Assembly: GCF_017353415.1 (NCBI RefSeq)
Contig: NZ_JAFMPX010000021.1
Coordinates: 1 to 64,000, forward strand
Origin: Arthrobacter sp. E3
GTDB lineage: Bacteria > Actinomycetota > Actinomycetes > Actinomycetales > Micrococcaceae
DNA length: 64,000 bases
Direction of reading: 5' to 3'
Shown here: one piece after another, positions 24,307-33,839 of the stretch
Numbering within the stretch: position 1 is the stretch's first letter
Layout: every line of letters starts with the position of its first letter
Made by a program: the position numbers and the translations under genes
The notes under the pieces: generated by a model
Databases searched by the model: none
What the model was told of the DNA's origin: nothing
Seen by the model: only the letters and a program-made list of their open reading frames with translations

Positions 24307-24945
24307 ATGAGTGAAAACGCGCAGAATTCGGATCTGGAAGCAGTAGCCGTGGGCGAAGTGGTGGACAGCTCAGCCAGCGACGGGCAGGAAGCTGCGGCGG
24401 CCAAAGATGAGCCGAAAACGGACGCCGTAAAACAGCCGCAGAGTCTCTCGGACATGGTGGACCAGCCCGCAAAGGTGATGCGGATTGGCACCATGGTCAA
24501 GCAACTGCTGGACGAGGTCAAGAGTGCTCCCCTGGATGATGCAGCGCGGACAAGGCTGGCGGAGATCCACCAGGCCTCCATCACGGAGCTCGAAGCAGGC
24601 CTGGCCCCCGAGCTGGTTGATGAATTGAACCGTTTGAGCCTGCCCTTCGCGGACAACAGCTCGCCGTCCGACGCGGAATTGCGCATTGCCCAGGCACAGC
24701 TGGTCGGGTGGTTGGAGGGATTGTTCCACGGAATTCAAACCGCGTTGGCTGCCCAGGCCATGGCCAGCCAGCAAACTGCCGCACGCCTGGCCATGCGTCA
24801 GCTTCCCCCCGGCACCATGATCGCCCCCGGAGTGATTGTTGGCGAAAACGGTGAGCCACAGCGGGCACCGGCAGGCCACGGCCACACCCCCGGCAGCCCA
24901 ACACTGGGCGGTCCGGATTCCGGCGGCCCCGGCCAGTACCTCTGA
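24307..24945 (+). CDS. bpa: Bacterial proteasome activator
   Basis: A 212-aa protein with an acidic disordered N-terminus (about 45 residues), a helical core (QSLSDMVDQPAKVMRIGTMV to LAMRQLPPGTM) and a Gly/Pro-rich tail ending in GQYL. The core and the C-terminal GQYL are the hallmarks of Bpa/PafE. Its 12-membered ring docks this tail into the 20S proteasome to open the gate for ATP- and Pup-independent degradation. Length is typical. ATG 24307. It implies a 20S proteasome elsewhere in the genome. A hypothetical gene follows 5 bp later. Confidence 0.92.
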   Translation: MSENAQNSDLEAVAVGEVVDSSASDGQEAAAAKDEPKTDAVKQPQSLSDMVDQPAKVMRIGTMVKQLLDEVKSAPLDDAARTRLAEIHQASITELEAGLAPELVDELNRLSLPFADNSSPSDAELRIAQAQLVGWLEGLFHGIQTALAAQAMASQQTAARLAMRQLPPGTMIAPGVIVGENGEPQRAPAGHGHTPGSPTLGGPDSGGPGQYL

Positions 24946-24950
24946 CGCAC

Positions 24951-25451
24951 ATGCTCAAGGGACTATTTGGTGCCTCGCGTCAGACCAAACTCGACGACGC
25001 CGAACTGGGCAAGGGTGTGTGGCGCCGCGCCCACGACAGGTTCCGGCGTGGCCTTGACCGCTTCCACCAAATGCTTGAAGGTTTGGAAGCTGCCGGGCCA
25101 GCACCCCACCAATCCGAGGCACAGGCGGCCGAAACGTACCAGGCGATGGTGGTTGTGGCGAACAATCTTGCAGACCTGCTGCCCGTGGTCCGCGACATCG
25201 CCACAGCGGGCCAAACTGCAGGCCCCAGCGAAGGCATGGAAATCCCCCCGGGCACAGGGGGATACCTCAATGACGTGCACCGCGAACTCTCACGAGCAGG
25301 CAACGCCCTGGCTGCAACAGCGGAAGCCATCGCGCTGGTGAGGCTTGGCGCGGGGGAGAGCGTCGGCGTCGAACGCAAGGCCGCCATTGTGGTTCAGCAC
25401 GTGAATCGGGCCGGCGAATTGTTGCATAAAACGTCGTCAGGCAACGAATAA
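24951..25451 (+). CDS. Hypothetical helical protein downstream of bpa
   Basis: A 166-aa, probably cytoplasmic, mainly helical protein without signal or membrane segments. It begins MLKGLFGASRQTKLDDAELG and has repeated Ala/Glu/Arg helices. I do not recognise a named family. It starts 5 bp after the bpa stop, so it is probably cotranscribed. An adaptor or substrate role for the proteasome is speculative. Confidence 0.75.
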   Translation: MLKGLFGASRQTKLDDAELGKGVWRRAHDRFRRGLDRFHQMLEGLEAAGPAPHQSEAQAAETYQAMVVVANNLADLLPVVRDIATAGQTAGPSEGMEIPPGTGGYLNDVHRELSRAGNALAATAEAIALVRLGAGESVGVERKAAIVVQHVNRAGELLHKTSSGNE

Positions 25452-25503
25452 TCCCACCCACGGAATAAAACGCTGAGAGAACTGCGTCACATTACACAGT
25501 TTG

Positions 25504-25522
25504 TGAGGGTAGGCTGTCCTTT
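25504..25522 (+). promoter_or_regulatory. Probable DtxR/IdeR iron box upstream of the iron ABC operon
   Basis: TGAGGGTAGGCTGTCCTTT matches the 19-bp DtxR/IdeR consensus TTAGGTTAGGCTAACCTAA at 13 positions, including the central TAGGCT and both GG/CC arms. It lies about 57 bp before the substrate-binding protein start, consistent with repression when iron is plentiful. Confidence 0.65.
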
Positions 25523-25579
25523 CATGCATTACGATCGATTTACGTTCGCTAATTATTCCTATTGCCGAAAGGCTCCCAG

Positions 25580-26659
25580 ATGACCTCGATGACCTCATTG
25601 ACCTCCTTGACCAGGAAGCAGTTCAACAAGAGCGCCTTGGCCGCCTTGGCTGGCGCCTCCGTTTTGGCCCTTGCCGCTTGTGGCGGCTCCACCTCCCCGG
25701 CGCAAAGCAGTGGAGCTGCCGGCGGTGCGGATGACGCCATCACCGTCTACAACGCCCAGCACGACTCCCTGACGCAGGCCTGGGTGGATGAATTCACCAA
25801 GGAAACCGGCATCAAGGTCACGATTCGTCCGGGAAGCGACCTGGAACTGAGCAACCAGCTCGTCGCAGAAGGCGCCAAGTCCCCGGCCGATGTGTTCCTG
25901 ACGGAGAACTCCCCGGGCATGACGCAGGTTGAGAACGCCGGCCTCTTCGCTGACACGAGCGCCAAGATCCAGGAGCAGGTCCCGGCCCAGTACCGCCCCT
26001 CCACGAACAAGTGGACAGGCATTGCCGCCCGCAGCACCGTCTTCGCCTATGACAAGACCAAGCTGAACGCGGACCAGCTGCCGAAGTCCATCATGGACCT
26101 GTCCGATCCCGCGTGGAAGGGCCGCTGGGCCGCCTCCCCGTCCGGCGCCGACTTCCAGGCGATTGTTTCGGCCATGCTGGAGCTCGAAGGTGAAGATGCC
26201 ACGTCGAAGTGGCTCACGGCCATGAAGGAAAACTCCAAGGCCTACAAGGGCAACAGCACCGCGATGAAGGCCGTCAACGCCGGCGAAGTTGAAGGCGCCA
26301 TCATCTACCACTACTACTGGTTCGGAGATCAGGCCAAGACGGGCGAAAACTCCAACAACGTATCCCTGCACTACTTCAAGAATGAAGATCCGGGCGCGTT
26401 TGTCTCCATCTCAGGCGGTGGTGTTCTGGCCTCCAGCAAGCACCAGGAAAACGCGCAGAAGTTCCTCGAGTTCGTCACGGGCAAGGCTGGCCAGACCATC
26501 CTGCAGACAGGTGGCAGCTTCGAGTACCCGGTCGCCTCGGGAGTTGCGGCCAATGACAAGCTGGTTCCGCTCGCTGACCTGCAAGCCCCCAAAATTGACC
26601 CGGCGAAGCTGAACTCCGCCAAGGTCATCGATCTCATGACCCAGGCTGGACTACTGTAG
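25580..26659 (+). CDS. Iron(III) ABC transporter substrate-binding lipoprotein
   Basis: A 359-aa lipoprotein with signal and lipobox ALAAC, then the two-lobe periplasmic-binding fold ([49 protein letters not shown]). The Tyr pair in YHYYWFGD fits the iron-coordinating Tyr-Tyr of FbpA/FutA proteins. It captures ferric iron outside the membrane for the permease and ATPase that follow. ATG 25580, after AAAGG, is preferred over TTG 25562. First gene of a three-gene operon preceded by an iron box. Confidence 0.92.
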   Translation: MTSMTSLTSLTRKQFNKSALAALAGASVLALAACGGSTSPAQSSGAAGGADDAITVYNAQHDSLTQAWVDEFTKETGIKVTIRPGSDLELSNQLVAEGAKSPADVFLTENSPGMTQVENAGLFADTSAKIQEQVPAQYRPSTNKWTGIAARSTVFAYDKTKLNADQLPKSIMDLSDPAWKGRWAASPSGADFQAIVSAMLELEGEDATSKWLTAMKENSKAYKGNSTAMKAVNAGEVEGAIIYHYYWFGDQAKTGENSNNVSLHYFKNEDPGAFVSISGGGVLASSKHQENAQKFLEFVTGKAGQTILQTGGSFEYPVASGVAANDKLVPLADLQAPKIDPAKLNSAKVIDLMTQAGLL

Positions 26660-26664
26660 TTTTA

Positions 26665-28263
26665 ATGACTTCACAACAAAGTACGACGGCGGTCCGCAAG
26701 TCGGGTGCCAAGAACTTACGTAACGCTGCTGGGGGCCGGGGCTCACGCTTCGGCCCTTGGCCCGTCGTTGTACTTTGTCTTTTAATCGCCGCATTCTCCC
26801 TGCTGCCGCTCGGGTTTGTGGTGGTCGCCACCGCCAACGCCGGATGGGACACCATTGCTACTTTGGTGTTCCGCCCGCGCGTTGGCGAATTGCTGTTCAA
26901 CACGCTTTCACTGGTGCTGATCACGGTGCCGTTGTGCGTGCTCATCGGGGTTGGCGGGGCCTGGCTGGTGGAACGGACTTCCCTGGCTGGGAACAAGGCG
27001 TGGGCGGTGCTGCTGGCGGCCCCGCTGGCCATCCCGGCCTTCGTGAACAGCTACGCCTGGGTCAGTGCCATCCCATCCCTCGGCGGGATCTTTGGCGGTG
27101 TGCTGATCTCGGTGCTTTCCTACTTCCCGCTCGTGTATATCCCTGTGGCGGCCGTGCTGAGCAGGCTGGATCCGGCGCTTGAACAGTCCGCGGCAGCTCT
27201 CGGTCTGGGGCCATGGAGGGTTTTCTTCAGGGTGGTGCTGCCACAATTGCGGCTGGCGACAGCCGGTGGTGCGCTGCTTGTGTCGCTTCACCTGCTGGCC
27301 GAATACGGCGCCTTTGCCATGATTGCGTTCGACACGTTCACCACGGCCATCTACGACCAATTCCGTTCCACCTTCAACGGCGCCGCAGCGAATATGCTCG
27401 CCAGCGTCCTGGTGTTGTTTTGCTTGCTGCTGCTGCTGGCCGAGTCCAAGACGCGCGGCAGTGCCCGTTATGCCCGCGTGGGTGCCGGGGTGCAGTCGGG
27501 CCCCACCCGATTGAGGCTGGGGGCGTACCAACTGCCCGGCCAGCTTGCCTTGATTGCGGTGGCGGTGCTGGCACTGGGTGTGCCGCTGTGGCATGTGGGC
27601 CGCTGGCTCATTGCCGGCGGCGCAGAAGTCTGGATGCGAAACGACCTGCTCACCTCTTTGCTGCGAACACTTGACTACGGCCTGATTGGGGCCGCGGTGA
27701 CAACTGTGCTGGCGTTCCCCCTGGCATACTTGGTGATCCGCCACCCGGGGCCCGTCAGTACGTTCCTTGAAGCCGTCAACTACATTTCAAGCTCCATGCC
27801 GGGCATCGTGGTGGCGTTGGCGCTTGTCACCATCACGGTCCACAACGTGCCTGCCATCTACCAAAGCTCGTTGGTGCTGGTGGCCGCTTATGCCCTGCTG
27901 TTCATGCCACGGGCCTTGGTGAACTTGAGGGCGGGCCTTGCCCAAGTGCCGCGTGAATTGGACGAGGCCGCCCGTGCGCTGGGCAAACCTCCGTTGGTGG
28001 CGTTCCTGCGCGTGACTTTGCGTCTGGCAGCACCTGCAGCGGCCGGAGGGGCGGCATTGGTGTTCCTGGGTATTGTGAATGAGCTGACGGCGACGCTGCT
28101 GCTAGCCCCCAACGGCACACGCACGCTGGCCACCCAATTTTGGCTGTTGAGCAGCGAAATTGACTACATGGGGGCAGCGCCCTACGCATTGTTGATGATT
28201 TTGCTCTCAGCGCCCATGACCTACCTTCTGTTTGTGCAATCCAAGAAAGCCGCTGGACAATGA
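26665..28263 (+). CDS. Iron(III) ABC transporter permease (FbpB type, fused halves)
   Basis: A 532-aa membrane protein with about 12 helices in two homologous halves. Each half has an EAA-like loop ([20 protein letters not shown] and [20 protein letters not shown]), where the ATPase docks. It forms the channel for ferric iron. ATG 26665 lies 5 bp after the previous stop. Its end overlaps the ATPase start by ATGA, so all three genes are coupled. Confidence 0.93.
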   Translation: MTSQQSTTAVRKSGAKNLRNAAGGRGSRFGPWPVVVLCLLIAAFSLLPLGFVVVATANAGWDTIATLVFRPRVGELLFNTLSLVLITVPLCVLIGVGGAWLVERTSLAGNKAWAVLLAAPLAIPAFVNSYAWVSAIPSLGGIFGGVLISVLSYFPLVYIPVAAVLSRLDPALEQSAAALGLGPWRVFFRVVLPQLRLATAGGALLVSLHLLAEYGAFAMIAFDTFTTAIYDQFRSTFNGAAANMLASVLVLFCLLLLLAESKTRGSARYARVGAGVQSGPTRLRLGAYQLPGQLALIAVAVLALGVPLWHVGRWLIAGGAEVWMRNDLLTSLLRTLDYGLIGAAVTTVLAFPLAYLVIRHPGPVSTFLEAVNYISSSMPGIVVALALVTITVHNVPAIYQSSLVLVAAYALLFMPRALVNLRAGLAQVPRELDEAARALGKPPLVAFLRVTLRLAAPAAAGGAALVFLGIVNELTATLLLAPNGTRTLATQFWLLSSEIDYMGAAPYALLMILLSAPMTYLLFVQSKKAAGQ

Positions 28264-29444
28264 CTACCCAACCCCATGACATCCGCCAGGGTTCCCGCCA
28301 TAGCGCAGTCCTACGCCCGGCGGGGCCAAGCAGCAGGACGTTCGTACATGACTCCAGCGATGCGCCCGACCACCTTGAGATCACAGACGTTCGCAAGCGG
28401 TATGGCGGCACGGAAGTCCTCAAGGGCGTGGACCTGAGCGTTGCGCAGGGACGCACCACTGCCATTGTGGGTCCCTCGGGCTCAGGCAAAACTACGCTGC
28501 TGCGCCTCATCGCAGGCTTTTCAGCGCCGGACGCGGGGCGGATAGCCCTGGGCGGTGCCGAGGTTGCAGGCCCGGAGAAGTGGGTTCCTGCGCACAAGCG
28601 AAGCGTTGGCTACGTGGCCCAGGACGGGGCCTTGTTCCCGCACTTGAGTGTTGGTGCGAACATTGCCTTTGGGCTGCCGCTGCGTGGAAAGGCCGCTGCA
28701 CGGCGGGTGGGTGAGCTGTTGGAGATGGTCTCCATGGACGCCTCCTACGCCAAACGCCGGCCCCACCAGCTTTCCGGTGGTCAGCAGCAGCGGGTGGCCC
28801 TGGCCCGTGCGCTGGCACGCCAACCCGAGCTGATGCTGCTGGATGAGCCGTTCAGCGCGCTGGACGCCGGGCTGCGCGTCGCCACCCGCCGGGCAGTCTC
28901 GAAAACCCTTGAACAAGCCGGGGTCACAACCATCCTTGTTACCCACGACCAGGCGGAGGCTCTGAGCTTCGCCGACCAGGTCGCCGTCATGCGAGACGGA
29001 AAACTGGCCCAGATCGGCAGCCCCTTCGTTGTCTACACGCGCCCCGCGGACAGGGCCACCGCGGAATTCCTGGGCGACGCCGTCATCCTCGAGGCCTGGC
29101 TGGAAGGCTCACTGGCATTGTGCTCGCTGGGTGGCATTCCCGTGCGCATGCCCAAGGTCCAAGGCAAGGTGAACTTGATGCTGCGTCCTGAACAGATCCG
29201 GATTTCCAGCGGCAGCTCCATCCGTGGACGCGTTGTGGACACCGACTACTTCGGCCCTGAAACCACCGTGCGGATCCAGCTTGAACCCATCCTTGTCGAC
29301 GCGGAGCACCCTCGCGATCCGCACCAGCCGGTCGGTGGTGAGGTCATCAACATCCGGCACTGGAACGCCATGCTGGCCCGCCCCGGCACCGAACTTTTCC
29401 TGAAAGTGGTGGGCGAGGGCGTCGTTTTCCCCTGGCAGGGCTAA
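28260..29444 (+). CDS. Iron(III) ABC transporter ATP-binding protein
   Basis: A 394-aa ATPase with Walker [11 protein letters not shown] loop [11 protein letters not shown], signature [16 protein letters not shown] and Walker [14 protein letters not shown] loop [10 protein letters not shown], and a C-terminal TOBE-like domain starting near [20 protein letters not shown]. About 40 extra residues precede the usual start ([12 protein letters not shown]), so a later start is possible. It powers the adjacent permease. Its stop overlaps the stop of convergent ltrA (29441-29444). Confidence 0.93.
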   Translation: MTTQPHDIRQGSRHSAVLRPAGPSSRTFVHDSSDAPDHLEITDVRKRYGGTEVLKGVDLSVAQGRTTAIVGPSGSGKTTLLRLIAGFSAPDAGRIALGGAEVAGPEKWVPAHKRSVGYVAQDGALFPHLSVGANIAFGLPLRGKAAARRVGELLEMVSMDASYAKRRPHQLSGGQQQRVALARALARQPELMLLDEPFSALDAGLRVATRRAVSKTLEQAGVTTILVTHDQAEALSFADQVAVMRDGKLAQIGSPFVVYTRPADRATAEFLGDAVILEAWLEGSLALCSLGGIPVRMPKVQGKVNLMLRPEQIRISSGSSIRGRVVDTDYFGPETTVRIQLEPILVDAEHPRDPHQPVGGEVINIRHWNAMLARPGTELFLKVVGEGVVFPWQG

Positions 29445-30604
29445 GCCGCGGCTGGCCGACGGCGGGCATTGACTTCGGCCTGGAAGGTGAGCAGCAGGAG
29501 CATGGCCACGGCTATCCCGAGCACGACGGCGGCTGGCAGCCTTGCGCCTAGCGGGACAAGTACCAGCGCGGCCACCACGGCGGGGATGCCCCAGGGCAGG
29601 ATTGCCCGCAACGGCAGGCCGAAGCGCAGGGAGACGAGCGCGTTCGTGCCGTAAAACAGGGCAAGCCCGCAGCCCAGTGCAATGGCTGCGCCCAGTGGCA
29701 GCCGCGCGAACGGAGCAGGAATCGCCGTGGCGATGGCGGAGGCGATCGAGGTAACCCCGAGAACCAGAGCGAATGGCATGAACAGCGTGGTTTGCAGGAT
29801 GCCGGTGAAGTCCTCACGGTTGCGCAGTTGCTCAAGGCCCATGGCAAGTGTGCCGGTGCCGTATTGAAAGAAAGCCCAGCCAAGCAATGCCACGATCACA
29901 AACCCCAGTGCCGCAGCCAAGGCGGGGCCGGGGTGCCAGTCCTGGGCAAGCTCCGAGACGATCGTGAAGATGGATTCGCCCAGCACGATGATGACAAACA
30001 GGCCCAAGCGCTCCGCAGCATGCTCCAGATTGATCCCGCCCAGATTTTGCTGCGCACCGATCAACCGGCTGGCCGCAATCATGCCCACCTCCACGGCAAT
30101 GGCGACGGCCCACAAAATGACGGCCACGGACAGTGGCAGGAACGTGGCCAGAAGCCACAGCACGGCCGTACCACCGTTGTAGATCCAGATGCGCCACGGC
30201 TGTTCCGACGAGTAGTGGCGGTGCTCGTGAAGCCACAGGACAAGCAGCAGGATGCGCATGGCCGTGTTGGCCAGGGAGAACGCCCACGCCCGTTCGCCAA
30301 AGGCCTCAGGGGCGGCTGCTGCCATGAGTCCGGCTGCGGCCATCGCTGCGACCATGGCCAGCCCCAATACCCGTGACGTCAGCGCCGGTAGCAGGTTGAT
30401 AACGGAGACTATGTTGACCCATGCCCACCAGGCAGGGAAGAAGAGCAGGATGTAGGTGCCGAATTCGGGCCAGCCTGGATTGCCGTGGATGCCGTGCGCC
30501 AACTGTCCGATGAATGCCACAAACACGAGATCGAAGAAAAGCTCCATCCAGTGCACCCTGCCCGGTTCACGGGCCGGGGTGCGATGCTGGGCAGCTTTTT
30601 GCAT
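29441..30604 (-). CDS. Low temperature requirement protein A (LtrA) family membrane protein
   Basis: A 387-aa integral membrane protein with about ten helices. The family signature VHWMELFFDLVFVAFIGQLA appears after a short basic leader, with ERLGLFVIIVLGESIFTIVS and WWAWVNIVS later. LtrA was named in Listeria for growth in the cold; its biochemical activity is unknown. ATG 30604 (MQKAAQHRTP) is preferred over an upstream start (30784) that overlaps the neighbouring gene and lacks family likeness. Confidence 0.85.
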   Translation of the reverse strand: MQKAAQHRTPAREPGRVHWMELFFDLVFVAFIGQLAHGIHGNPGWPEFGTYILLFFPAWWAWVNIVSVINLLPALTSRVLGLAMVAAMAAAGLMAAAAPEAFGERAWAFSLANTAMRILLLVLWLHEHRHYSSEQPWRIWIYNGGTAVLWLLATFLPLSVAVILWAVAIAVEVGMIAASRLIGAQQNLGGINLEHAAERLGLFVIIVLGESIFTIVSELAQDWHPGPALAAALGFVIVALLGWAFFQYGTGTLAMGLEQLRNREDFTGILQTTLFMPFALVLGVTSIASAIATAIPAPFARLPLGAAIALGCGLALFYGTNALVSLRFGLPLRAILPWGIPAVVAALVLVPLGARLPAAVVLGIAVAMLLLLTFQAEVNARRRPAAA

Positions 30605-30659
30605 GCGCCCATCGTATGCCTCGACGGCCCACAAAGGGTGGGTGGGTCGGGACCGGGTG

Positions 30660-31403
30660 TCACGGAAGCTGCAGGACGGTCTTTCCGCGGGCGCGCCTCG
30701 TCTGCACTCTTGCCAGTGCAGCCAGGGCGTCTTCGAATGGGTGGACGTGTTCCAGCTCGACGTGGATCTCGGCTGCCGCAACATCGTTCATGAGTTGCAG
30801 AACCTCGGCGTGCACTTCTACTTGATAGGGAATCCCCGCCACCTCAATGTCACGTTCAGGGGCGGCGGTGTCACCGGAAATCGGTACCAGCTGGCCACCG
30901 TTTTTTACTACACCCAACGTTTCCGCGGCGGTGCCCGGCTGGACGGCGAGAGCCCCGTCCACGCCGTCGGGCATCCACTGACGTACCTGCTCAACCCAAT
31001 CGGGACAGTGGTAGTCGACCACGAATTCTGCCCCGAGCGAGCGCAGGTAGCCATGGTTCGCAGCCGACGCCGAGGCGCCAACCCGCCATTTGTGCTGGCG
31101 GGCAAGCTGGATGCCCAAAGTACCGATGGCGCCCGACCCGCCGGCGATGAAGAGCGAACCGCCCGACGGCATGCCGGTGAGGGCGTGCAAAGCGCGCAGT
31201 ACGGTGTTGCCGGCGACGGGGATCGCTGCTGCGTGCACAAAGTCGACGTTATCCGGGATGGGGATGATCAGTGAGCTTCCCTTGACGGCCGCGTATTCGG
31301 CCCATGTGCCGCCCTTGGGCTGCATGGAGCTGACGAACGCAATACGCTCACCTGGTGGGAAGCCCGTGCTGGCACCTGCTGCTGACAAGACGAACGCTCT
31401 CAT
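30660..31403 (-). CDS. Shortened zinc-independent MDR oxidoreductase, missing part of catalytic domain
   Basis: A 247-aa protein. It starts MRAFVLSAAGAS, then jumps to TGFPPGERIAFVSSMQPKGG; about 60-70 residues of the usual N-terminal GroES-like domain (including the strand with GEVLVRV) are absent. The NADP-binding domain is intact (GGSLFIAGGSGAIGTLGIQL), ending GKTVLQLP. The reading frame is unbroken, so an in-frame deletion is likely. Whether it is active is doubtful. It lies 10 bp after a hypothetical gene on the same strand. It may be a remnant. Confidence 0.7.
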   Translation of the reverse strand: MRAFVLSAAGASTGFPPGERIAFVSSMQPKGGTWAEYAAVKGSSLIIPIPDNVDFVHAAAIPVAGNTVLRALHALTGMPSGGSLFIAGGSGAIGTLGIQLARQHKWRVGASASAANHGYLRSLGAEFVVDYHCPDWVEQVRQWMPDGVDGALAVQPGTAAETLGVVKNGGQLVPISGDTAAPERDIEVAGIPYQVEVHAEVLQLMNDVAAAEIHVELEHVHPFEDALAALARVQTRRARGKTVLQLP

Positions 31404-31413
31404 GTGTGCCCGG

Positions 31414-31980
31414 CTATTCCTTGGACTTTGTCTGAACCCACGTGGGGGTTTCGCGGGCCAGGCGGGCGTCGAGGGCAACTTTGAGCTTCGCGGCCTCGAT
31501 TTGAACCTTGCCCTTGGCTTCACGGCTGGCTGCACTGTCGGCTTCTGGCGCGTCGGGCTCACCGTTCGCGGCGGCCTCGGGGCCTCGAATTCCTTCCGGG
31601 AAGGGTTCTCGTTCCTGGCCGAGGCTGGGTGCCTCTCCGCGAAGACCGCCAGTTGCGGACTGGACGAGGGACTGCTCCCACGCCGCATCCAAAACTTCCA
31701 GCTCGTGCTGTCCCAGCCACTTTTCGCGCGACAGGATGAGAATCGTCCTGATTCCGGCCTTTTGCTTGACGGTGTTGTCGCTGAACACCGCATCGAGCGC
31801 CCACTGGACTTCGCTCCACCAGCGGCCCTGCTTGCTGGACCTCGCCGATTTTACGATGGTGATCCAGGCGGGAATGATCGCGATGGCTGCGATCAAGAGC
31901 GTCAGGGCAGGGGCAGCATCTTGGATGCCACCAAGGAAGCCGGTGGACGGTGCAGCAACCAGTGCAGTTAAGTCGACCAT
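31414..31980 (-). CDS. Hypothetical membrane-anchored protein
   Basis: A 188-aa protein with one strong hydrophobic segment (ALTLLIAAIAIIPAWITIV, about residues 24-42). A globular part follows (RWWSEVQWALDAVFSDNTVK, GIRTILILSREKW) and an Ala/Glu-rich disordered region with a basic end (PTWVQTKSKE). I do not recognise it. The pattern of a helix plus a soluble WxxW region with Arg/Lys recalls small host-associated anchored proteins, but no family is claimed. Confidence 0.65.
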   Translation of the reverse strand: MVDLTALVAAPSTGFLGGIQDAAPALTLLIAAIAIIPAWITIVKSARSSKQGRWWSEVQWALDAVFSDNTVKQKAGIRTILILSREKWLGQHELEVLDAAWEQSLVQSATGGLRGEAPSLGQEREPFPEGIRGPEAAANGEPDAPEADSAASREAKGKVQIEAAKLKVALDARLARETPTWVQTKSKE

Positions 31981-32042
31981 GCTTCATGCTACGTCGGATG
32001 TGGCTGAAAGCGGTTGTAACAATCCGGCGCCGGGCACCAAAA

Positions 32043-32073
32043 AACCCTTCCACTAGATAAAAATGGAAGGGTT
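32043..32073 (-). terminator. Terminator downstream of tRNA-Thr
   Basis: The 10-bp stem AACCCTTCCA/TGGAAGGGTT has an 11-nt AT-rich loop. On the minus strand it is followed by six T residues, 5 bp beyond the tRNA 3' end. Confidence 0.85.
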
Positions 32074-32078
32074 CTTGT

Positions 32079-32154
32079 TGGGGCCTCCAAACAGAATCGA
32101 ACTGTTGACCTTCTCATTACGAGTGAGACGCTCTACCAACTGAGCTATGGAGGC
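32079..32154 (-). tRNA. tRNA-Thr (anticodon CGT)
   Basis: Minus-strand cloverleaf: acceptor GCCTCCA/TGGAGGC, D arm AGCTCAGTTGGTAGAGC, anticodon arm CTCACTCGTAATGAG with CGT, T arm AACAGTTCGATTCTGTT, and an encoded CCA. It reads ACG codons. Confidence 0.97.
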
Positions 32155-32275
32155 CTGCGCTAGCCGAACTCCGATTGGAGTGAGCAGCTGAACACAAGAA
32201 ACCACTCTAATATGCGCGGGGCTGATGTACAAAATCCACCCCGCCAAGCCAATCAGCCAGGCCCTGCCGCAACGC

Positions 32276-33823
32276 CTAACAGGTGGTGCCTGCTGCCGGA
32301 ACCTTTCCGTCCACAAAGTAGTCGTCCACGGTTTGGGTCAAGCATTCATTGGCCCGGCCGTACGCTGTGTGGCCTTCGCCGTTCCACGTGACGAGGACTG
32401 CGGAATCCAGCTGTTTGGCCATGGCCTGCGCCCATTCGTAAGGCGTGGCCGGGTCCCCGGTGGTGCCCACCACCAAGATGGGTCCGGCACCGGCAGCGGA
32501 GATGGGGGCGGGCTTGCCGGTTGCAGGGAATGGCCAAAACTTGCAGGACAAGCCGGAGTATCCCAGTATCTTTCCGAAGGTGGGGGAGGCCTGATCCAAC
32601 TTGGCTGCTTCTTCGCGCATGTGGGTGAGATCGGAATTCATGGGGTAGTCAAGGCAGTTGACGGCAGTAAAAGCAGCCGGTGTGTCGGTGTTGTATTTTC
32701 CGTCGGAGTCACGGTCTGCAGAGAAGTCCGCCAACGTCAACATCCCGGAGGCATCCCCGGCAAAGGCCTGCTTCAACGCACCGGCGAGCGGAGCCCACAA
32801 ATCGGTGGAGTACAAGGTGAAGGCAATGGCTCCGGTGAACTCAGTTCCCGTCACCACCCTGCCTTCCGAGGTTCGCTGTGGGGTTTGGACGTAGATAGAC
32901 TGCAACGCGCGGATCTGCGCTACAGCATCGTCAACCGTTCCGGAAACAGGGCACTCGCTGGTGCCCAGGCAGTTCTTCACCCACGCTCTGAGCGCGTTTT
33001 CAAAGCCCACGGCCTGGCCCAAGGAGACCTGGTCAATATCGAGAGAAGGGTCCAGGGCGCCGTCAAGGGAGAATTTGCCCACCCGTTGTGGGAACAGGCC
33101 GGCATAGGTGGCGCCCAGCTTGGTGCCGTAGGAGAAGCCCATGTAGTTGAGCTGTTTGTCGCCCAGTACGGCACGCAAAACGTCCATGTCCCGGGCAGAG
33201 CTGACGGTGTCCATATGGCCCAGGACGGGGCCAGAGTTCTTCTCACAAAGTTTCGTTTGGCTCTTCGCTTCAGCTTCGGCGGCGGCCATTCCGGCATCGG
33301 TGGACATGTCAAAGTCCACCTGGCGTGCCGCATCCATTTGCGCAGCGTCGAGGCACTGGACGCCTTCCGAGCGCTGCACGCCGCGCGGGTCGAAACCCAC
33401 CACGTCGTAGGCGCCGCGCAGCTTCTTGGAGAAGTAGCTCTTCCCCCCGTCCTTGACCATGTTCACGCCGGAAGCGCCGGGTCCTCCGGGGTTGACCAGC
33501 ATGGCACCCAGGCGCTTGCCGGTGGCCGGTAGACGAATGGCAGAGAGCTTGATGGTGGCTTGTTGTGGCTTCTCGTACGTCAGCGGCACGTTCACCTCGG
33601 CGCATTGGAAGCCGCCGTTACACGAACTCCACGTCACAGCTTGGGTGTAAAAGTCCATCAAATTCGCGGGCACGTCTCCGACGGTGTCTGCTTCGGCAGA
33701 GGTCATGACCGGCGTGTCCGGCGCCAGCACGGAGCACGAGCCCAAAGCCAGCGCAGCAATACCCGCAGCTGTAGCGAGGAGCATGCGGCGGAGGGTGCGC
33801 CGTCGTAGTTTTCCGGCAGGCAT
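32276..33823 (-). CDS. Secreted tripeptidyl aminopeptidase-like alpha/beta hydrolase (lipoprotein)
   Basis: A 515-aa exported hydrolase. An Arg-rich signal and lipobox (ALALGSCSVL) lead. The alpha/beta fold follows with NPGGPGASG, GFDPRG, nucleophile GFSYGTKLGATYAG and a C-terminal TAP-like domain with VGTTGDPATPYEWA (Asp) and GEGHTAYGR (His). This matches Streptomyces SlpD/Tap tripeptidyl aminopeptidases, which trim tripeptides from secreted substrates. ATG 33823 has AAAGGAC upstream. It starts 16 bp after holB, so it may be cotranscribed with tmk-holB. Confidence 0.9.
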   Translation of the reverse strand: MPAGKLRRRTLRRMLLATAAGIAALALGSCSVLAPDTPVMTSAEADTVGDVPANLMDFYTQAVTWSSCNGGFQCAEVNVPLTYEKPQQATIKLSAIRLPATGKRLGAMLVNPGGPGASGVNMVKDGGKSYFSKKLRGAYDVVGFDPRGVQRSEGVQCLDAAQMDAARQVDFDMSTDAGMAAAEAEAKSQTKLCEKNSGPVLGHMDTVSSARDMDVLRAVLGDKQLNYMGFSYGTKLGATYAGLFPQRVGKFSLDGALDPSLDIDQVSLGQAVGFENALRAWVKNCLGTSECPVSGTVDDAVAQIRALQSIYVQTPQRTSEGRVVTGTEFTGAIAFTLYSTDLWAPLAGALKQAFAGDASGMLTLADFSADRDSDGKYNTDTPAAFTAVNCLDYPMNSDLTHMREEAAKLDQASPTFGKILGYSGLSCKFWPFPATGKPAPISAAGAGPILVVGTTGDPATPYEWAQAMAKQLDSAVLVTWNGEGHTAYGRANECLTQTVDDYFVDGKVPAAGTTC

Positions 33824-33839
33824 AAAAGTCCTTTGGTGA

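Noticed and set aside
32225-33532. Plus-strand 435-codon open frame opposite the peptidase gene
   Set aside because: It lacks any motif, and the minus strand has a signal peptide and a full catalytic triad.
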